This document shows positions 38,043-47,651 of a DNA stretch of 64,000 bases, in pieces. Under the pieces are notes generated by a model. It searched no databases. It had not been told where the DNA came from and saw only the letters and a program-made list of their open reading frames with translations. The DNA is from Ilyomonas sp965247435 (GTDB lineage Bacteria > Bacteroidota > Bacteroidia > Chitinophagales > Chitinophagaceae). The translations under genes and the position numbers were made by a program. The DNA lies in assembly GCA_965247435.1 (NCBI GenBank), contig OZ252019.1:4154001-4218000 (forward strand), given 5' to 3'. The first letter of the stretch is position 1. Every line of letters begins with the position of its first letter.

Positions 38043-41000
38043 ATGCAAGTTAATCGCTTATTGATTGGCGTTTCTTTTTTTCTAACCCTTTGCCTGCCTT
38101 TCTTAGCTTCCTCGCAGGTAAATACTGTGGACTACGGCAAAAACCGGATCCAGTATAAAAAGTTTACCTGGAAATTTTATCAGACCTCCAATTTCAACAC
38201 GTATTTTAATCAGCAGGGCCTGGAGCTGGGCAAATTTGTAGCCCAGGTAGCAGAAGACGAATTGAAAAGTATTGAAGAAGCTACCGAATACTCCCTGCAG
38301 CGCCGCGCCAACCTCGTGGTATATAATACCTACGACGATTATAAAGCCAGCAATATAGGCCTGGGCATCGACTGGCAAAATGCCGGCGGCCTTACCAAAC
38401 TGGTAAACAACAAAGTAGTGTTATATTACGATGGCAACCATGAGCACCTGAAGCAGCAGGTACGCGAAGGCATTGCCCGCATACTTACCGATAATATTTT
38501 GTTTGGCGATGATATTGGCGAAGTAGCCAGCAATGCTGCGTTGCTGGACCTTCCCAAATGGCTTACGGACGGCTATGTTGCTTATACTGCCGAAAACTGG
38601 AGTACCCAACGGGATGATGACCTGAAGAGCGCCATGCTGAGCGGTACCTACCGCACTTTTTACCAGTTTGCATTTGATAAGCCCGACCTTGCCGGGCAAG
38701 CGTTTTGGTATTATGTAGCAGAAAAGTATAAGAAAGAAAATGTTACCTATTTCCTCTACCTGGCCCGCCTGTATAAGAACCTCAACACCGCTTCGTTACG
38801 CATAGCCAAAAAGAAGTTTAAAGATGTGCTTGCCGATTTTATGGAGTATGAATCCAACAAATATTACCAGGATATCCGCAAACGGCGTAATGCGCCCAAA
38901 GGCAAACTGAGCGTGGTGGAAGAAGTAAAAAAGAACCACGACTTTTATCGCTTTTGCGGCAATCCCAATCCAAAGAATAATTCCTATGCCGTAGTGGAAT
39001 TTACAAAAGGCATATACCAGGTAAAATATGTGGACAACCTGTACGATGAACATGTGCTGCTGAAATTTGGCGTAAAGACCCAGGAAGGCGACATTAACCC
39101 CAATTACCCGATTCTTGCCTGGGACGGTAAAGGCACGCGGCTGTTGGTGTTGTATTGGAAAGACGGTAAAATAACCATGTTTGTGCATGACGTGATTGCC
39201 AACATCAACCGCTTTAAACAGCAGATTTTAAACTTCGACCAGATACTGGATGCAGGCTTTATGTTTGATGCCAATACGTTGTTGCTAAGCGCCGTAAAGA
39301 ATGGTCATTCGGACATTTTTACGTTTAAGATAGACAATGGCCGTACAAAGCAGATTACCAACGATGTGTTCGACGATCTTAATCCGTCTATTGTTGCATT
39401 TCCTAACCGCACCGGCTTTATCTTTTCTTCCAACAGGCCGGGGCCCGATGCCACCAACAGCGATACCGCATTGCCGAGCCGAAACAAATTCAACATTTTC
39501 TTAGTTGACCTTAATAACACGAATGATATTAAACAGATCAGCCAGCTAACCAATGTAATACATGGCAACGCGATGTATCCGTCGCAATACAATACCAACC
39601 ATTTCACGTATGTAAATGACGAGAATGGCATTGCCAACCGCTGGGCAGGTTTCTTTACCACCCAACGTACCGGGCTGGATACGCTGCTGTATATCGGTGA
39701 TGAAGTGCTGCGTAACCCCGACCCGAAAGACCTGGATTCTACGTTGCAGGCCTGGCAGAAAGACAAGCCGGACAGCATCAGCTTTTTCCAGACGTATAAA
39801 GACTCTACTTACACTTTCCCGATTACCAATTACCAGAGCAGCCTCCAGGAAACCCGCACCGCCGGCAACAACGGGCAGGTAAGCGAGGTACGGCGTGAAG
39901 GCGATTATAAATTTTTATATAAGCTGAAAGTGGACTCTGTAGCGCTGCGCCGCCGCAATGTAAACGCGCGCCCTACCGACTATATGAAGAAGATACTGCA
40001 GCAGGATAAGCTGGCGCAGGCAGTAACCATCAACCTGCCGGATAGTGTATCGCAGCCGGTAAAGCCGGAGAACCAGTTTCAGAATGAGTTTGAAAACGAC
40101 AGCACGGGAATTAGTACAAAAGACTCTTCCATACAATCGCTGCAGGAACCTGCAGTGCCGGCCGTAAAACCCGGGGTATTGGCATCGGCCGGGTTGTTTA
40201 ACTATGGCCTTAAATTTAGTGCAGATTATGTACTGGCCGGCTTTACAAATAATGTGCTCCTTAACCGTTACCAGCCTTATACCGGCGGCAGCCTGCCGGT
40301 TCAGCTAAGCAATGGCAACGACGTTAGCGGTACATTCCGGGTGGGCGTCAGCGATGTGATGGAAGATATTAAACTCGTTGGCGGCTTTCGCATCGGCATA
40401 AACAGCATAGCCGATAAAGATGTTTTTCTTACACTGCTTAACCTGCGCAAGCGCATAGATTGGGGACTTACTTATTACCGCAGTAATATTCATGATTACC
40501 AGGGCTTCTACGGTGCTTACTCCAGCAGCAATCCAAAATCTACTTTCGGAAATAATGTAATCACCAACCTGTATCAGGCTAATGTTTCATTTCCATTTGA
40601 TGAAACAAAAAGTGTTAGAATTATTGCAGGCTTAAGAACTGACAAAGGGGTGATCCGGCCTTACGATCTTGCATCTCAAACGCCTGCGCCCGATGCATTT
40701 GGCTTGAAGGATTCGATTGCCAAGACATTGGTTACGCGCCTGGAGTATGTATATGATAATACCATTAATCCTGCGCAGAATATCTGGAACGGCCTCCGCT
40801 GGAAAGTATATACCGACTTCCAGGTGCCGCTTGGCCAGTCTTCTTTAAAAGGTAAGCATATTTTAAATGTAGGTGTGGATGCGCGTAATTATGTAAAGAT
40901 TTACCGCAACTTTATCTGGGCTACCCGTGCGGCTGCAGATTTTTCGCTGGGTGAGGCCAAAGTAATCTATTATCTCGGCGGTATGGATGGCTGGATAAGC

Positions 41001-41474
41001 CCTAAATATTACAATGATAATCCGCCAAAAACCGGTAACCAGTATGCCTTTCAGTCGCTGGCTGTAAATATGCGGGGTTTTAAACAAAATATTGCCAATG
41101 GCAACAACAACATTGTTATTAATAGCGAGCTCAGGCTGCCGGTATTTTCTACGATATTTAACAAGCCTATTAATAATGCCTTTGTACGCAACTTTCAGCT
41201 CGTACAATTCTTCGATCTGGGCACGGCCTGGGAAGGCAGCTTTACCAATATTGCCCGGCCTACAAGAGTATATTCGCCTACCGATCAGAACTCAGCTAAT
41301 AACCCGATACAGGTCCGGCTGAAAGCCGGTGGCCTCGGCCCCCTTGCAGGCGGCTATGGCTTTGGCGCCCGCAGTACGCTGCTGGGATATTTTATAAAGT
41401 TTGATGCCGGCTATCCGATGCGTGGCCTGTTTCGCGAGCCGGTGTATTACTTTTCTTTAGGACTTGATTTCTAA
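38043..41474 (+). CDS. Large envelope protein: TolB-like propeller and BamA-like barrel
   Basis: The 1143-residue protein has a signal peptide (about 1-24, ending ASSQ). Residues about 30-260 resemble a peptidase-MA-like helical domain (HLKQQVREGIARILTDN, LPKWLTDGYVAYTAENW). Residues about 280-560 contain WD40-like PD40/TolB repeats (GFIFSSNRPGPDATN, YPSQYNTNHFTYVND). Residues about 720-1143 are glycine/aromatic-rich strands and end LREPVYYFSLGLDF, as in a BamA/Omp85-like outer-membrane barrel. This layout is typical of Bacteroidota; the peptidase motif itself (HEXXH) is absent, so the first domain is probably non-catalytic. Role unknown. Ends at a terminator. Confidence 0.75.
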   Translation: MQVNRLLIGVSFFLTLCLPFLASSQVNTVDYGKNRIQYKKFTWKFYQTSNFNTYFNQQGLELGKFVAQVAEDELKSIEEATEYSLQRRANLVVYNTYDDYKASNIGLGIDWQNAGGLTKLVNNKVVLYYDGNHEHLKQQVREGIARILTDNILFGDDIGEVASNAALLDLPKWLTDGYVAYTAENWSTQRDDDLKSAMLSGTYRTFYQFAFDKPDLAGQAFWYYVAEKYKKENVTYFLYLARLYKNLNTASLRIAKKKFKDVLADFMEYESNKYYQDIRKRRNAPKGKLSVVEEVKKNHDFYRFCGNPNPKNNSYAVVEFTKGIYQVKYVDNLYDEHVLLKFGVKTQEGDINPNYPILAWDGKGTRLLVLYWKDGKITMFVHDVIANINRFKQQILNFDQILDAGFMFDANTLLLSAVKNGHSDIFTFKIDNGRTKQITNDVFDDLNPSIVAFPNRTGFIFSSNRPGPDATNSDTALPSRNKFNIFLVDLNNTNDIKQISQLTNVIHGNAMYPSQYNTNHFTYVNDENGIANRWAGFFTTQRTGLDTLLYIGDEVLRNPDPKDLDSTLQAWQKDKPDSISFFQTYKDSTYTFPITNYQSSLQETRTAGNNGQVSEVRREGDYKFLYKLKVDSVALRRRNVNARPTDYMKKILQQDKLAQAVTINLPDSVSQPVKPENQFQNEFENDSTGISTKDSSIQSLQEPAVPAVKPGVLASAGLFNYGLKFSADYVLAGFTNNVLLNRYQPYTGGSLPVQLSNGNDVSGTFRVGVSDVMEDIKLVGGFRIGINSIADKDVFLTLLNLRKRIDWGLTYYRSNIHDYQGFYGAYSSSNPKSTFGNNVITNLYQANVSFPFDETKSVRIIAGLRTDKGVIRPYDLASQTPAPDAFGLKDSIAKTLVTRLEYVYDNTINPAQNIWNGLRWKVYTDFQVPLGQSSLKGKHILNVGVDARNYVKIYRNFIWATRAAADFSLGEAKVIYYLGGMDGWISPKYYNDNPPKTGNQYAFQSLAVNMRGFKQNIANGNNNIVINSELRLPVFSTIFNKPINNAFVRNFQLVQFFDLGTAWEGSFTNIARPTRVYSPTDQNSANNPIQVRLKAGGLGPLAGGYGFGARSTLLGYFIKFDAGYPMRGLFREPVYYFSLGLDF

Positions 41475-41487
41475 AAAATTATTTTAT

Positions 41488-41525
41488 AAAAAAAGGCTGC
41501 TTCTGTACCAGAAGCAGCCTTTTCG
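41488..41525 (+). terminator. Rho-independent terminator
   Basis: Stem AAAAGGCTGCTTC / GAAGCAGCCTTTT with a short loop and trailing T's, 13 bp after the upstream stop codon. Confidence 0.88.
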
Positions 41526-41761
41526 TTTTTATAGTATCCAGATGGGCTATAAATAGCCGCAGGTTGTGAATGCTGATAAACAGCGCCAATAAAAAGCTGT
41601 TCCTGCCTTTACCCTACGGGCATTTATCGTTGCCCTTTCCCGATAAAATTTTTGTTGTTGCGCCGCGCGCTCTTTTCCTGCATTTATTTTTCTATATTTA
41701 TAATAAATAACACCGATTGTTGTGTAACGCCATTCCTCATTCTTATTTAAAACTATCACCT

Positions 41762-42409
41762 ATGCGTACCATTACCTGCCTTGCGCTACTCTGCAGCATT
41801 ACCCTTCTGTTTTCTTTTGCACCGCCAAAACATAAAAAAGAGAGCGGCTGGATTTCTTTGTTCGACGGTAAAACACTCAACAACTGGAAAGTGGGCGATA
41901 ACGCTTCAACTTTTAGTGTGAAAGATGGCAGCATTGTAGCGCATGGCAATACGGCGCACCTGTTTTATGACGGCCCGGTACAAAACCATACTTTTAAAAA
42001 CTTCGAGTTCAGCGCACAGGTAATGACCATGCCCGGCTCCAACTCCGGTATTTATATTCATACCGCGTACCAGCAAGGCGGCTGGCCTGCCAAAGGCTAC
42101 GAAGTACAGGTAAATAACTCGCATACCGACTGGCGGCGCACCGGCAGCTTGTATGCAGTAGAAGACGTAAAAGAGCAGTTGGTAAAAGACAGTGTATGGT
42201 TTACCGAAAAAATAACGGTACAAGGCAAAAGAATACAGATACAGGTGAATGACAAAACAGTGGTTGATTACACGGAGCCCGATAATCTGCAGCGCCCCGA
42301 CGACATGAAGGGAAGAATGCTCTCCAGCGGCACATTTGCGCTGCAGGGCCACGACCCCAACAGTATTGTATATTTTAAAGATATTAAAGTAAAGCCACTT
42401 GCAGATTAG
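41762..42409 (+). CDS. DUF1080 domain protein, secreted
   Basis: The 215-residue protein (ATG 41762) has a signal peptide (about 1-20, FSFAPPK) and then the DUF1080/3-keto-disaccharide-hydrolase-like lectin fold: GWISLFDGKTLNNWK near 30-44, NFEFSAQVMTMPGSNSGIYIHT near 82-104, and a final ALQGHDPNSIVYFKDIKVKPL. DUF1080 proteins are concanavalin-like, often linked to carbohydrate turnover; some act on 3-ketosugars. The longer frame from 41717 lacks a signal-like start. The 3' end runs into the relic SRPBCC region. Confidence 0.88.
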   Translation: MRTITCLALLCSITLLFSFAPPKHKKESGWISLFDGKTLNNWKVGDNASTFSVKDGSIVAHGNTAHLFYDGPVQNHTFKNFEFSAQVMTMPGSNSGIYIHTAYQQGGWPAKGYEVQVNNSHTDWRRTGSLYAVEDVKEQLVKDSVWFTEKITVQGKRIQIQVNDKTVVDYTEPDNLQRPDDMKGRMLSSGTFALQGHDPNSIVYFKDIKVKPLAD

Positions 42410-42422
42410 GCTTGTAGATAAT

Positions 42423-42647
42423 GTAACCAGTCATACTGCTTGCTTATCCGGAATTATTTCCACTAATTGTTGCCTTGAAAAATGACCGTCTGCAAAGCGA
42501 ACCGTAAATGCATCATCAAGGTTTTGCGAGCTGCCTTCTAAATGCACTTGTCCACTATTTCGACACCTTGTGGATGCGGTTAAAGGTTGTATTAACCGTC
42601 TTGCCGGTTATAAGAGTAATGTTGAAATGCTGCTTGTTTGTTTGCAT
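42423..42647 (-). pseudogene. Decayed SRPBCC gene fragment
   Basis: Minus-strand reading from ATG 42647 gives MQTNKQHFNITLITGKTVN, then a TAG stop, a frame change and EGSSQNLDDAFTVRFADGHF followed by SRQQLVEIIPDKQAV and a TGA stop. These pieces align residue by residue with the SRPBCC gene at 47652-48094. Only the N-terminal half remains; homology stops at 42423, next to the DUF1080 gene. It is a dead, truncated duplicate. Confidence 0.75.
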
Positions 42648-42674
42648 TTTTATTGAAGGCGCTACGCAAAATAG

Positions 42675-42760
42675 TTAGGTAGTTTTCTTAATAAGTTGCC
42701 GGATTGATGTTAGATGCCCAAACAACACAACCGGAACTATAAATATTGGCAGCCAGCTTG
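42675..42760 (-). pseudogene. C-terminal fragment of the 7-TM-like membrane protein gene
   Basis: Reads SWLPIFIVPVVLFGHLTS and IRQLIKKTT then stop, matching the last 27 residues of the intact membrane protein at 48123-48836 (SWLPAFIVPVVLFGHLTS, IRQLLKNAP). The rest of the gene is missing. With the SRPBCC fragment just downstream it forms a truncated copy of the same two-gene locus. Confidence 0.75.
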
Positions 42761-42824
42761 AATTTTGTTGGCTGACACTTCCCTTTGTATTAAACAAGAT
42801 CTCGGGAATATAAATTAGCATTAG

Positions 42825-42950
42825 TACACTGTAATTTAAGTTAGTTTACATATCCTGTATAGTTCGGATGTTGCGGCGCCACCCGGTAGCATGGCTATGG
42901 GCGGGCGTCCCCGCCCGCCTAAAACTTGAAATAATTTAAGTTACACTGTA
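42825..42950. mobile_element. MITE-like element, copy B
   Basis: 126 bp with ends TACACTGTAATTTAA and TTAAGTTACACTGTA (13 of 15 in inverted match), an internal GGGCGGG / CCCGCCC hairpin near 42899-42918 and the right-end block AAAACTTGAAATAATTTAA, all as in copy A (35756-35883). It lies 52 bp before the 1096-residue T9SS protein gene. No coding capacity. Confidence 0.72.
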
Positions 42951-43001
42951 ATTATAATAAATCATAACTTGACAACCAGTCAACACCATAAAACCGCACT
43001 T

Positions 43002-46000
43002 ATGAAGAGATTTTATTCCCTTCTTCTATGTTTGATATTTGTTTACTCCTCTATAAATGCACAAAAACCACCAATACAATTAAGTTGGTTAAACACCGCA
43101 CCATCTTATTTAAACGGCGGCAGTTTTTCTGCGCAAGGTGTAACAAACTTATCTGATGGTTCAATTGCAGTAGTTGGTTATTTTCAACACACAGTAGATT
43201 TTGATCCGGGGCCTGATACTTTCAACCTGACAACCACTGCTTATTACGGAATATTTGTAGCAAAATATACCAATCAGGGTAAGCTTGCATTTGCTTACGG
43301 ATTTAGTGAAAGTAATATTTCATTTTTCGACGAAAATTATGAATCTGCGAATGCCGTTACCACTGATGCAAATGATAATATTTATGTGACGGGAACATTT
43401 AGAGGAGCAGTAGATTTCGATCCGGATTCAGGTAAAACAATACTATCGACCGGCAGTAGTTCATCAAATAATTTTATTGCTTGTTACACAAAGAATGGTA
43501 AACTAAAATTCGCAAAAGATATTACCTCGGGCCATCTTGGTTACTATACAACGTCTCTTTCAATTGCGGTTGACAAAAATAAAAACTTATATGTAACCGG
43601 AAACTTTGATGGAACCTCCGTAGATTTTAATCCCGGTCCGGATAGCACCAATATTACAAGCGTTAATGGTGGAGAGGATATTTTTTTTGCAAAATATGAT
43701 TCAGTGGGTAATTATGTTTTTGCAAAAAAAATTGGGGGTTATTCTTATGATCAGGTTTCTAAGATTACAGTAGATAGCAAAAAAAATATTCTTATTTGCG
43801 GTGATTTTTATTCTGGCAGTGTTGATTTTGATCCGGGTACACCTAAACATATTTTAAAAAGAGTAAGCACTAACGCAGATCTGTTTTTTGCTAAATACGA
43901 TTCTAATGGGAATTACATTTTCGCAAAAAATGTTGGTAATTATAAAGCAAATGTTGCTAACAGTATTGCAGTTGGAAAAGATGATGGCTTTGTATTAACC
44001 GGTTATTTTTATGGCACGCAGGTAGATTTTGATATTGATAATCCTGGTACTCATCTTTTAACCTCAAACGGAGCCTACGATATATTTATAGCGAAGTATG
44101 ATTATAACGGTAATTGCAATTTTGCATTTAATATTGGAAATAAAAGTGGCGATATAGGTTCGGATATTGGATTAGATAGCAACGAAAATATTATTTGTAC
44201 AGGTACGTATGGTGGCAGTAATGTTGATTTTGATCCAGGTAAGAAAGTCTATAAATTAGCAAGCACCTTACCGAACAATTACTACGTTGCCAAGTATAGC
44301 TATAATGGATATTTTATATCTGCTATAAGTTTAAATGGAGGTATTTACGCAGATAATTTCCGGATTAATTGCTTACATGTAACACCCGCCAACAAAATTT
44401 TAATTGGTGGTTTTTATACAGATAGTTTTGATGTAGATGCAGGGCCTGACAGCACTATTCTAACATCGCCAGCGGCCACCATGTTTGTAGTTAAATATGA
44501 CGATAACGAAAATTATCTTGGTGTAATACATGGAGACAATTATCATGATTATGCATTTCCATATTCGAAAGTATCATCATCAGCAATTGATAAAAAAGGA
44601 AATGTTTATGTGTGTGGTATTTTTGATGGTCAGTATGATTTTGATCCTGGTAAAAACAAAAATATACTTGCTTCTTCAGCAGATATATATGGAACCGACG
44701 ACCAAAACAGTTTTTTTGCGAAGTATGATAAAAACGGAAATTTGATTTTTGCAAAAGCAATTACCTCTGGAAATAATCATGCAAATGATATTGCTGTTGA
44801 TAACGAAGGAAATATTTATTTAACCGGCGTATCAGATGGCTTCACGGATTTTGATCCGGACAGTCACACATATTATCTTGAAACAAGCGATTCATCCATA
44901 CATTCAAGTTACAATTATTTTCTTGCAAAGTATGATAACAATGGGAATCTGATTTATGCAAAAGGAGATGTAGCGGATTACTATTTGAACGTTGCCTCTT
45001 TAGCGTTAGATAACAAAAGCAATATTTGTATTGCAGGTTTATTTAATGGTTTAACAGATTTTGATCCGGGCCCAAATAAACATATTCTTAATGGTGGTGA
45101 TGGTCTTGGAAATATGTTCATCGCTAAATACGACTCTGCAGGTAATTATCTATTCGCATATAGCGTACAATCTTCAGATTCGAGAGGGAGAATTAATGAT
45201 TTAAAATTTGATGATAAAAACAATATTGTTTTTACCGGAACTTTTAACGGAACAAACCTGGATTTTGATGCAGGGCCTAGTAAATTTTTGTTGAGTTCTA
45301 GTTTTAGTGGCGATGTTGATGCCGGCTTCATAACAATATATAAGAATAACGGCGCTTTTATTTCAGCAATTAAAATAGATGGGCAGGATTATTCTTACAG
45401 CAATTTTAGTCATTTAACGACTGATAATTCAGGTAACATTTATATTGCAGGAAGTAGTACTAATTTTGCTGATTTTGATCCCGGACCAGGCACAGCTTTT
45501 CTGTCCCAGCCTCATGAAATATTCTTTGCCTCTTATAACAGTAAACTTCAGTTTCTATTTTTAAAAGGCATTGAAGGCAGCGGAGATTATAAGGAAGAAA
45601 ATGATTTAAACGCTATAACAACAGACAAGAATAAGAACATTTATGTAGCTGGAGAATTTGCAACAAACAATATTGATTGCGACCCGGGGATTAATAAATT
45701 AATATTAGCTAATAGTTTTAAAAATGGTTATAACTATAATTTATTTATAGCTAAATATGACAGCCTTGGGAATTATATTTATAGCAACAGGTTTCAAACT
45801 GATAGTGCCACAGGTTACAATTCATTCGCATCGGTATTCATACATGATGATGGAACAATTTATTACTCTGGTACAGCCACAGGCAAGATAAATTTCGCAA
45901 CAGGTAATAAAAAAGTTTACCTGCAACCAACTACTAATGGTGGAAATATTTTTATAGCTAAATATCAACAAACAACAACCCTATCACAAATTTCAAATTC

Positions 46001-46292
46001 AATAACTCAATCAAAAAATATAGCAACCAGTCATATAAAATTTTATCCCAATCCAATTACAAATCATGTAAATATTGAACTTGATAACATCGAACAAAAC
46101 AATGCAACTGCTTTAATAGGTCTATATGATATAAAAGGAAGATTGCTTTATACAAAAAGCGCATCTTTCACAAATCATCGGCTTCATACAACACTATTGA
46201 TACCAGTAAATATTATACATGGAAGTTATTTCATTAAGGTGGCTGTTGGTGTTGGTAAGCTTTATTATAGCGATATTTTGATCAAGCAGTAA
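43002..46292 (+). CDS. Giant DFDPG-repeat secreted protein with T9SS sorting domain
   Basis: The 1096-residue protein (ATG 43002) has a signal peptide (about 1-20, SINAQ) and then about 14 beta-propeller-like repeats of 55-80 residues, each with a (V/T)DFDPGxxxxxLxS motif and most with FxAKYDxxGNxxFAK. The repeated acidic DFDPG loops look like calcium-binding SBBP-type repeats. The C-terminal 75 residues (FYPNPITNHVNIELD ... GSYFIKVAVGVGKLYYS) are a type A T9SS sorting domain. Probably a surface adhesin or binding protein. The gene is markedly AT-rich compared with its neighbours and lies inside the rearranged region. The longer frame from 42969 adds 11 residues before the signal. Confidence 0.88.
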   Translation: MKRFYSLLLCLIFVYSSINAQKPPIQLSWLNTAPSYLNGGSFSAQGVTNLSDGSIAVVGYFQHTVDFDPGPDTFNLTTTAYYGIFVAKYTNQGKLAFAYGFSESNISFFDENYESANAVTTDANDNIYVTGTFRGAVDFDPDSGKTILSTGSSSSNNFIACYTKNGKLKFAKDITSGHLGYYTTSLSIAVDKNKNLYVTGNFDGTSVDFNPGPDSTNITSVNGGEDIFFAKYDSVGNYVFAKKIGGYSYDQVSKITVDSKKNILICGDFYSGSVDFDPGTPKHILKRVSTNADLFFAKYDSNGNYIFAKNVGNYKANVANSIAVGKDDGFVLTGYFYGTQVDFDIDNPGTHLLTSNGAYDIFIAKYDYNGNCNFAFNIGNKSGDIGSDIGLDSNENIICTGTYGGSNVDFDPGKKVYKLASTLPNNYYVAKYSYNGYFISAISLNGGIYADNFRINCLHVTPANKILIGGFYTDSFDVDAGPDSTILTSPAATMFVVKYDDNENYLGVIHGDNYHDYAFPYSKVSSSAIDKKGNVYVCGIFDGQYDFDPGKNKNILASSADIYGTDDQNSFFAKYDKNGNLIFAKAITSGNNHANDIAVDNEGNIYLTGVSDGFTDFDPDSHTYYLETSDSSIHSSYNYFLAKYDNNGNLIYAKGDVADYYLNVASLALDNKSNICIAGLFNGLTDFDPGPNKHILNGGDGLGNMFIAKYDSAGNYLFAYSVQSSDSRGRINDLKFDDKNNIVFTGTFNGTNLDFDAGPSKFLLSSSFSGDVDAGFITIYKNNGAFISAIKIDGQDYSYSNFSHLTTDNSGNIYIAGSSTNFADFDPGPGTAFLSQPHEIFFASYNSKLQFLFLKGIEGSGDYKEENDLNAITTDKNKNIYVAGEFATNNIDCDPGINKLILANSFKNGYNYNLFIAKYDSLGNYIYSNRFQTDSATGYNSFASVFIHDDGTIYYSGTATGKINFATGNKKVYLQPTTNGGNIFIAKYQQTTTLSQISNSITQSKNIATSHIKFYPNPITNHVNIELDNIEQNNATALIGLYDIKGRLLYTKSASFTNHRLHTTLLIPVNIIHGSYFIKVAVGVGKLYYSDILIKQ

Positions 46293-46655
46293 TGTATTAA
46301 GATGATTAAGGCAAGCATTCACTATTTATAAAGAGATGATATTTTATGTTCAAGTAATCACTAAAGTGCTATACCTCACATTCGATTTTTAGACATCAAT
46401 ATCAGTCTGCAGCTTTAGGATGAAGCAGGCTTAGCTGTGATGCGAAGAAAGGTGTTGCTGGCCTGCGAGAGGGTGAAGGGATCGTCTATTATGAAACGAT
46501 GTATTTAATCGAAACTACATTCCGGCACCATTGAATCGAGGGGGAGTGAAATTGGCTTAATATTCTGAATGAGTAGTATCACTGCTGTTGATGCCAGGCT
46601 TCGTCGCTGCGCATATTGTTAATGCGCTGTTAGCAGCAGGTTTTTTAGACACCAT
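46293..46655. other. Intergenic region, no supported gene
   Basis: 363 bp after the T9SS gene. Some words (GCTTCGTCGCTGCGC, GGCCTGCGAGAGGGTG) look like degraded repeats. Nothing with family resemblance. Confidence 0.4.
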
Positions 46656-46919
46656 TTAGTTAATCCTAAGTCTTCTATGCATTTCTCGCCACTCGTTTCC
46701 AAATTCAATACTTTTTAGTGCAGCTTTTCGCTTTTCTTTTGGTAAACATTGAATCCAAGTTGGATACTGAAGCCCTTTGTAATATTTATTACCTGCAGGA
46801 CATAATTCCTTTTTGTTTACATCATAGGAAAATGCATATTTTTTACAAGTAGTTATTGTATCATCAAAGGAAAAATATTTAATACAATCGTTTAGATAAA
46901 GTAAAAACGCCTCAATTTA
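46656..46919 (-). pseudogene. C-terminal fragment of an unrecognised Cys-containing protein
   Basis: An open minus-strand frame of about 87 codons without a start: it ends TAA at 46656 and is opened by an in-frame stop next to the palindrome at 46924. The translation (with LYLNDCIKYFSFDD, TTCKKYAFSYDVNKKELC, YPTWIQCLPKEKRKAAL, EFGNEWREMHRRL) has four Cys and protein-like composition. I do not recognise the family. It is likely the 3' end of a gene whose front was lost, with the palindrome at the junction. Confidence 0.5.
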
Positions 46920-46923
46920 TTTA

Positions 46924-46943
46924 CCTGCCTGCCGGCAGGCAGG
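46924..46943. repeat. Perfect 20-bp palindrome
   Basis: CCTGCCTGCCGGCAGGCAGG, lying 1 bp after the stop codon of the gene at 46945 and just before the truncated frame. A REP-like element; without a T-run it is not a standard terminator. Confidence 0.75.
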
Positions 46944-46944
46944 C

Positions 46945-47484
46945 TCAGCAGCCGCCTTTGTGAGGGACACTTTTATAAATTATTTTACTATCTCGTTCTA
47001 CATAGTCGCCCCATACTATTGGATAGGAATACTTGGGCGCGTGCGATACGGCATGGCCTTTTATAATTATTTTGTCGGCCACTTTCAGGCTGTACAATTG
47101 CTCAAGTTGAGACTTTTCCGGCTCAAATTTTACAATATAATCATCACCATTAATCCTCGCCATCACTCCGAAACCTAATCGTGAGCCTGGCGGAAGAGAA
47201 AGAGCGGTTACAACAGCCTCCATATTGGTAAAAGCACTTATATGCTTCCTTATTTTAGCTTCAGCGGCATACACTTTTTTGCCTGCGGTAGACGCTTCCC
47301 ATTTTTTGTAGTTTATACCATCAGGCGTAGCTTCCCATGCTTCTCTCCCGGCTTTCATTTCAGCAGCGGAGAGTGGCTTTGGGGTTGATTTTTTAGAAGT
47401 TTCATTTTTGATTTCGCGATTAGCAAATACTAGTCCGCTTACCACAACCAGCAGTAAGATCAACGCATAAATAACTTTTTTCAT
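46945..47484 (-). CDS. Membrane-anchored hypothetical protein
   Basis: Not recognised. From ATG 47484 the 179-residue product has one N-terminal hydrophobic segment (IYALILLLVVVSGLVFA), so it is a signal-anchor or secreted protein. The soluble part is Lys/Glu-rich (PLSAAEMKAGREAWEATPDG), then has a small beta-rich domain (GSRLGFGVMARINGDDYIVKFEPEKSQ ... KVADKIIIKGHAVSHAPKYSYPIVWGDYVERD). The longer frame to 47637 has 51 extra residues with no such feature. It sits beside the SRPBCC relic on the same strand. Confidence 0.6.
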   Translation of the reverse strand: MKKVIYALILLLVVVSGLVFANREIKNETSKKSTPKPLSAAEMKAGREAWEATPDGINYKKWEASTAGKKVYAAEAKIRKHISAFTNMEAVVTALSLPPGSRLGFGVMARINGDDYIVKFEPEKSQLEQLYSLKVADKIIIKGHAVSHAPKYSYPIVWGDYVERDSKIIYKSVPHKGGC

Positions 47485-47651
47485 ATTTTTTGTAGGTTTA
47501 ATTAACATAGATATATCTCCTGATAAATCAGATCCGTTTAAGGCATTTCTTTTATTTTTCGTATCCTTTTTAAGTAAGCTTAACATTACAAGATGCATTT
47601 GCATATAAATAGGCCGCCATCCGTTAACTGAATACACCTTATTTTACTTTC

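Noticed and set aside
38043..38800. Metallopeptidase domain in the TolB/BamA-like protein
   Set aside because: The helical front resembles a peptidase-MA fold, but I see no HEXXH motif, so no enzyme activity is claimed.
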